A stretch of 55,111 nt of DNA from Gemmatimonadota bacterium. GTDB lineage: Bacteria; Gemmatimonadota; Gemmatimonadetes; Palauibacterales; Palauibacteraceae. Each line of letters starts with the position of its first letter. The first letter of the stretch is position 1. The stretch lies in assembly GCA_029262175.1 (NCBI GenBank), contig JAJCZV010000188.1, positions 1 to 55,111 of the forward strand, read 5' to 3'. The notes beneath the pieces are model-generated. The model had not been told where the DNA came from, did no database searches, and was given only the letters and a program-made list of their open reading frames with translations. This document shows, in pieces, positions 52,474 to 55,111 of this stretch. A program made the translations under genes and the position numbers.

Positions 52474-54828
52474 ATGTTCGACCGGCATGCACGCAAATCG
52501 TCGAAGCGTCCATTCCTCAAGGTGAATCCCGGGGCGCACGTCCCGCCCGATGAAGTTTCCGAGCGGGATCTCGGCCGTGCATTGAAAGACGTCGTCCATC
52601 CACAGCCGAAGCAGGACAAGCGGCCCCGAAAGCAGGGGTTGTTCATGGCAGTCGGGCGCCGGCGGGCGCGGCAAGGGTCCGCGCCGGTGACGGGAGGCGC
52701 GATTCTCATCATCGCCGTCGCCGCCTTCATCATGCTCGTCCTAGCCGGTTGCGGAGGCGACTCCGCGAGCGCGTCCGCCGAATTCGCCTCCGCGCGAGTC
52801 GATTTCGGGACCCCACCACCGACAAAGACCGACGATGTCGTCGACGTGCTTCACGGGGTACGCGTGCCGGACCCCTACCGATGGCTCGAAGATCAAGAGG
52901 CGCAAGAAACCCGTGCTTGGATCGACGCGCAGAACTCCTATACCGACGGCGTATTCGAGCAGATCCCCGGTCGGGCGCGGCTTACCGCGCTCGCCACACA
53001 ACTGCTTCGTGTGGACGCACAGGGGACGCCGAGGGAAAAGGGCGGCCGATACTTCTACTCAAAGCGTAGCCGCGACGACGACCTCGCGATTCAGTACTAC
53101 AGCGACGGATATGGCGGCGAGGAGCATGTGCTGCTCGACCCGCACGAGATGAGCGACGATCATACGACGAGCGTTGGTGTGGTCGAGATCTCTTCCGACG
53201 GCGAAGTGCTGGTCTACTCCGTTAGAGAGGGCGGGGTGGATGAGACCGAACTCCGGGTTCGGGACGTCGACACCGGGGAGGACTTTCCGGACGCATTCCC
53301 TCCCGCACGATACGGCTCGGTTTCGCTTACGCCGGACAAGGGCGGGCTGTACTACGGAAAGTTCGGGAGCCAGGAGCCTCGACTCTACTTCCATCGCATG
53401 GGCACCGACCCCTCTCAGGACATAGAAATTTTCGGGGAAGGGTACTCTCAGGCGGATATTCCGATCGCGATTCTCTCGCCGGATGGCGAATGGATGCTGG
53501 TCACGGTGATCCACGGGTCCTCAGGCCCCACGGAGCTTTACCTCCAGCGGATGGGCTCAGACGGCCAGCCGCGCGGCGAGTGGATCGAAATCATCAACGA
53601 CGACGTCTCGCGGACGTTTGGAGGGTTCGCGGGCGACAAGCTGCTTCTCACCACGGATCTCGACGCGCCGAATAGTCGTGTCATGGTCGCAGATCTTGAC
53701 AATCCGAGCTATCAAAACTGGAAAGAGGTCGTGCCGGAGTCGTCGGATCGCGTGATTCAGGGGGCCAGTCCCGTCGGTGGCTACTACTTCGTCTCTTACC
53801 TCGAGACCGTCCAACCACGGATCGCCCAATACGACACGGACGGTGACCTCGTGCGCGAGATCGAGTTCGACGTGCTCGGTTCGACCTTCGGCCCCTCGGG
53901 CGAGTGGGAAAAGAACGAGGCGTACGTAACGTTCACGTCCTTTCATGTGCCGACTACGAGCTACAAACTCGATGTCGAGACGGGTGAGAAGGAGATCTGG
54001 TTCCAACAGGACATCCCAATCGACACGGGCGCGATGGACGTGAAACAGGTTTGGTACGAGTCGAAGGACGGGACGTCCATTCCGATGTTCATCGTTCACA
54101 AAAAGGGTCTGGATCTTGACGGCGCAAACCCGACGTACCTCACGGGCTACGGAGGCTTCAATCTGTCTAGGACTCCAGGATTCTCGGCGCAGGCGACGGC
54201 TTGGGTCGAGTTGGGCGGCGTCTACGCCATCCCGAGCCTACGCGGAGGTGGCGAGTTCGGTGAGGAGTGGCACCGCGCGGGCATGTTCGGAAATAAGCAA
54301 AACGTCTTCGATGATTTCATCGCTGCCGCCGAATACCTGATCGACGAAGGGTATACGAGCTCCGATCATCTGGCGATCGCGGGCGGGTCGAACGGTGGAC
54401 TCTTGGTTGGAGCGGCGATGACCCAGCGGCCGGAGTTGTTCGGTGCCGTTGTTTGCAGCTACCCGCTGCTCGATATGGTGCGGTATCACCAGTTCATGGT
54501 CGCGCGGTTTTGGATCCCCGAATATGGCTCTTCGGACGACCCCGAACAGTTCGAGTACATCCACGCCTATTCGCCCTACCACAACGTGGAAATGGGAACG
54601 ACCTACCCCGCGACGCTCTTCCTGTCCGGAGATGGGGATACTCGAGTAGCGCCACTGCATGCCCGGAAGATGGCCGGACTCGTTCAGGCCGCGAGCGATG
54701 GCGAGAACCCCATCTTGCTTCGATATCACACGAAGGCTGGACACAGCGGTGGCCAGCCGGTGTCGGAACAGATCGAGCAGATGGTCGACACGATGAGTTT
54801 CCTTCTCTGGCAGGTCGGAAAACCCTAA
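52474..54828 (+). CDS. S9A prolyl oligopeptidase
   Basis: 784 residues from an ATG at 52474, nine bases after AGGAG. A second in-frame ATG at 52645, also with a purine-rich site, would start a classical lipoprotein signal (GGAILIIAVAAFIMLVLAGC); the extra 57 N-terminal residues are basic and of unknown role. The seven-bladed propeller domain follows DPYRWLEDQEAQETRAW, and the hydrolase domain carries AGGSNGGLLVG (nucleophile serine), SGDGDTRVAP (aspartate) and TKAGHSGGQP (histidine). It cleaves short peptides after proline, here on the outside of the membrane. Confidence 0.9.
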   Translation: MFDRHARKSSKRPFLKVNPGAHVPPDEVSERDLGRALKDVVHPQPKQDKRPRKQGLFMAVGRRRARQGSAPVTGGAILIIAVAAFIMLVLAGCGGDSASASAEFASARVDFGTPPPTKTDDVVDVLHGVRVPDPYRWLEDQEAQETRAWIDAQNSYTDGVFEQIPGRARLTALATQLLRVDAQGTPREKGGRYFYSKRSRDDDLAIQYYSDGYGGEEHVLLDPHEMSDDHTTSVGVVEISSDGEVLVYSVREGGVDETELRVRDVDTGEDFPDAFPPARYGSVSLTPDKGGLYYGKFGSQEPRLYFHRMGTDPSQDIEIFGEGYSQADIPIAILSPDGEWMLVTVIHGSSGPTELYLQRMGSDGQPRGEWIEIINDDVSRTFGGFAGDKLLLTTDLDAPNSRVMVADLDNPSYQNWKEVVPESSDRVIQGASPVGGYYFVSYLETVQPRIAQYDTDGDLVREIEFDVLGSTFGPSGEWEKNEAYVTFTSFHVPTTSYKLDVETGEKEIWFQQDIPIDTGAMDVKQVWYESKDGTSIPMFIVHKKGLDLDGANPTYLTGYGGFNLSRTPGFSAQATAWVELGGVYAIPSLRGGGEFGEEWHRAGMFGNKQNVFDDFIAAAEYLIDEGYTSSDHLAIAGGSNGGLLVGAAMTQRPELFGAVVCSYPLLDMVRYHQFMVARFWIPEYGSSDDPEQFEYIHAYSPYHNVEMGTTYPATLFLSGDGDTRVAPLHARKMAGLVQAASDGENPILLRYHTKAGHSGGQPVSEQIEQMVDTMSFLLWQVGKP

Positions 54829-54907
54829 GGATCGCCTCGCGCTACCAGACCGGAGGCGCGTCAAAACCGCCCGCGCTTCCGCGCGTCTTAGGCGACGCCG
54901 CGGGGGC

Positions 54908-55111
54908 TCAGGGCACGAGACCGTCGAGCTCCTGGATCGTCGCCGTGGACGGGCCGCGCTCCATCTGCAAGCGCCGAGCGGTGGCCTCCACCGCCCGCAT
55001 GGCTCGGAGCATGTTGCCGGCCGCTAGCTGACGCAGCTCCGACTCCGACCAGCCGCGGCGCGACAACTCGGCGAACAGCGCCGGATACGTAGACACGTCT
55101 TCGAGTCCGAC
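54908..55111 (-). CDS. Membrane dipeptidase (peptidase M19), C-terminal end
   Basis: The minus-strand frame is open from the right edge of the window to a TGA at 54908 and encodes the last 67 residues. The block GLEDVSTYPALFAELSRRGW followed by ESELRQLAAGNMLRAMRAVE is the conserved end of renal-dipeptidase-like M19 enzymes, zinc dipeptidases that cleave a wide range of dipeptides. The active site lies outside the window. It is convergent with the prolyl oligopeptidase, 79 bases away. Confidence 0.82.
   Translation of the reverse strand, partial: VGLEDVSTYPALFAELSRRGWSESELRQLAAGNMLRAMRAVEATARRLQMERGPSTATIQELDGLVP

Noticed and set aside
1..55111. RNA genes, CRISPR arrays, insertion sequences, attachment sites or replication origins
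   Set aside because: I looked for tRNA-like cloverleaf sequence, spaced direct repeats, transposase motifs and terminal inverted repeats and saw none that I could support.

Overview
This is a GC-rich, densely coded bacterial chromosome segment with no rRNA, tRNA, CRISPR array or insertion sequence that I can see. Secreted S9 prolyl oligopeptidases, an M61 peptidase, an exported amidohydrolase, a DUF3224 protein, CRTAC1/ASPIC-type repeat proteins and Rrf2 regulators together would fit a Gemmatimonadota-like, possibly marine or host-associated organism. That placement is inference from gene content, not from a marker gene.

Layout. 1-7.4 kb holds housekeeping and accessory genes: an unknown partial gene, DUF3224, an S9 peptidase lipoprotein, a methyltransferase, a PEP-mutase/isocitrate-lyase family enzyme, a FloA-like flotillin, an NTF2-like lipoprotein and a CPBP protease. 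7.4-22.5 kb is a respiratory nitrate (or nitrite-oxidising) island: a phytanoyl-CoA dioxygenase-like gene divergent from an Fe-S-type Rrf2 regulator and mobB, then a membrane diheme cytochrome c, narGHJI, two NarK-type transporters, a small membrane protein and an alginate-export-type outer-membrane barrel. Three copies of one AT-rich motif sit in front of the dioxygenase, the regulator and the cytochrome/nar genes and look like one regulon. 22.5-27.9 kb is a pair made of a cytochrome b/pentaheme cytochrome c fusion and a CRTAC1-TPR protein, divergent from a second Rrf2 regulator with the same cysteine spacing. 27.9-32.9 kb holds an amidohydrolase, an M61 peptidase and a GT1-type glycosyltransferase.

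32.8-52.3 kb, all on the minus strand, is a long tightly packed run that contains a nonribosomal peptide pathway: exported fumarylacetoacetase-like protein, amino-acid permease, DDAH/arginine-deiminase-like enzyme, two membrane proteins, then an acyl-CoA dehydrogenase, a freestanding adenylation enzyme and a freestanding carrier protein (a set known to make pyrrolyl or pyrrolinyl thioesters from proline), then three NRPS proteins: C-A-PCP, C-A-PCP and docking-C-PCP-TE. The most notable object in the window is the first NRPS. Its adenylation domain is interrupted between motifs A8 and A9 by about 330 residues that form a complete PP-loop ATP-pyrophosphatase with cysteine pairs, like N-acetyl sugar amidotransferases. 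The specificity residues of that A domain read as asparagine, so a built-in modification of the Asn side-chain amide (to an amidine or thioamide) is a concrete hypothesis. The terminal thioesterase has a cysteine instead of serine as nucleophile, and its module has no A domain. I predict a short peptide with a proline-derived heterocyclic cap, a modified Asn and possibly His; the real product is unknown.

52.4-55.1 kb holds an S9A prolyl oligopeptidase and the C-terminal end of a membrane dipeptidase that runs off the window.
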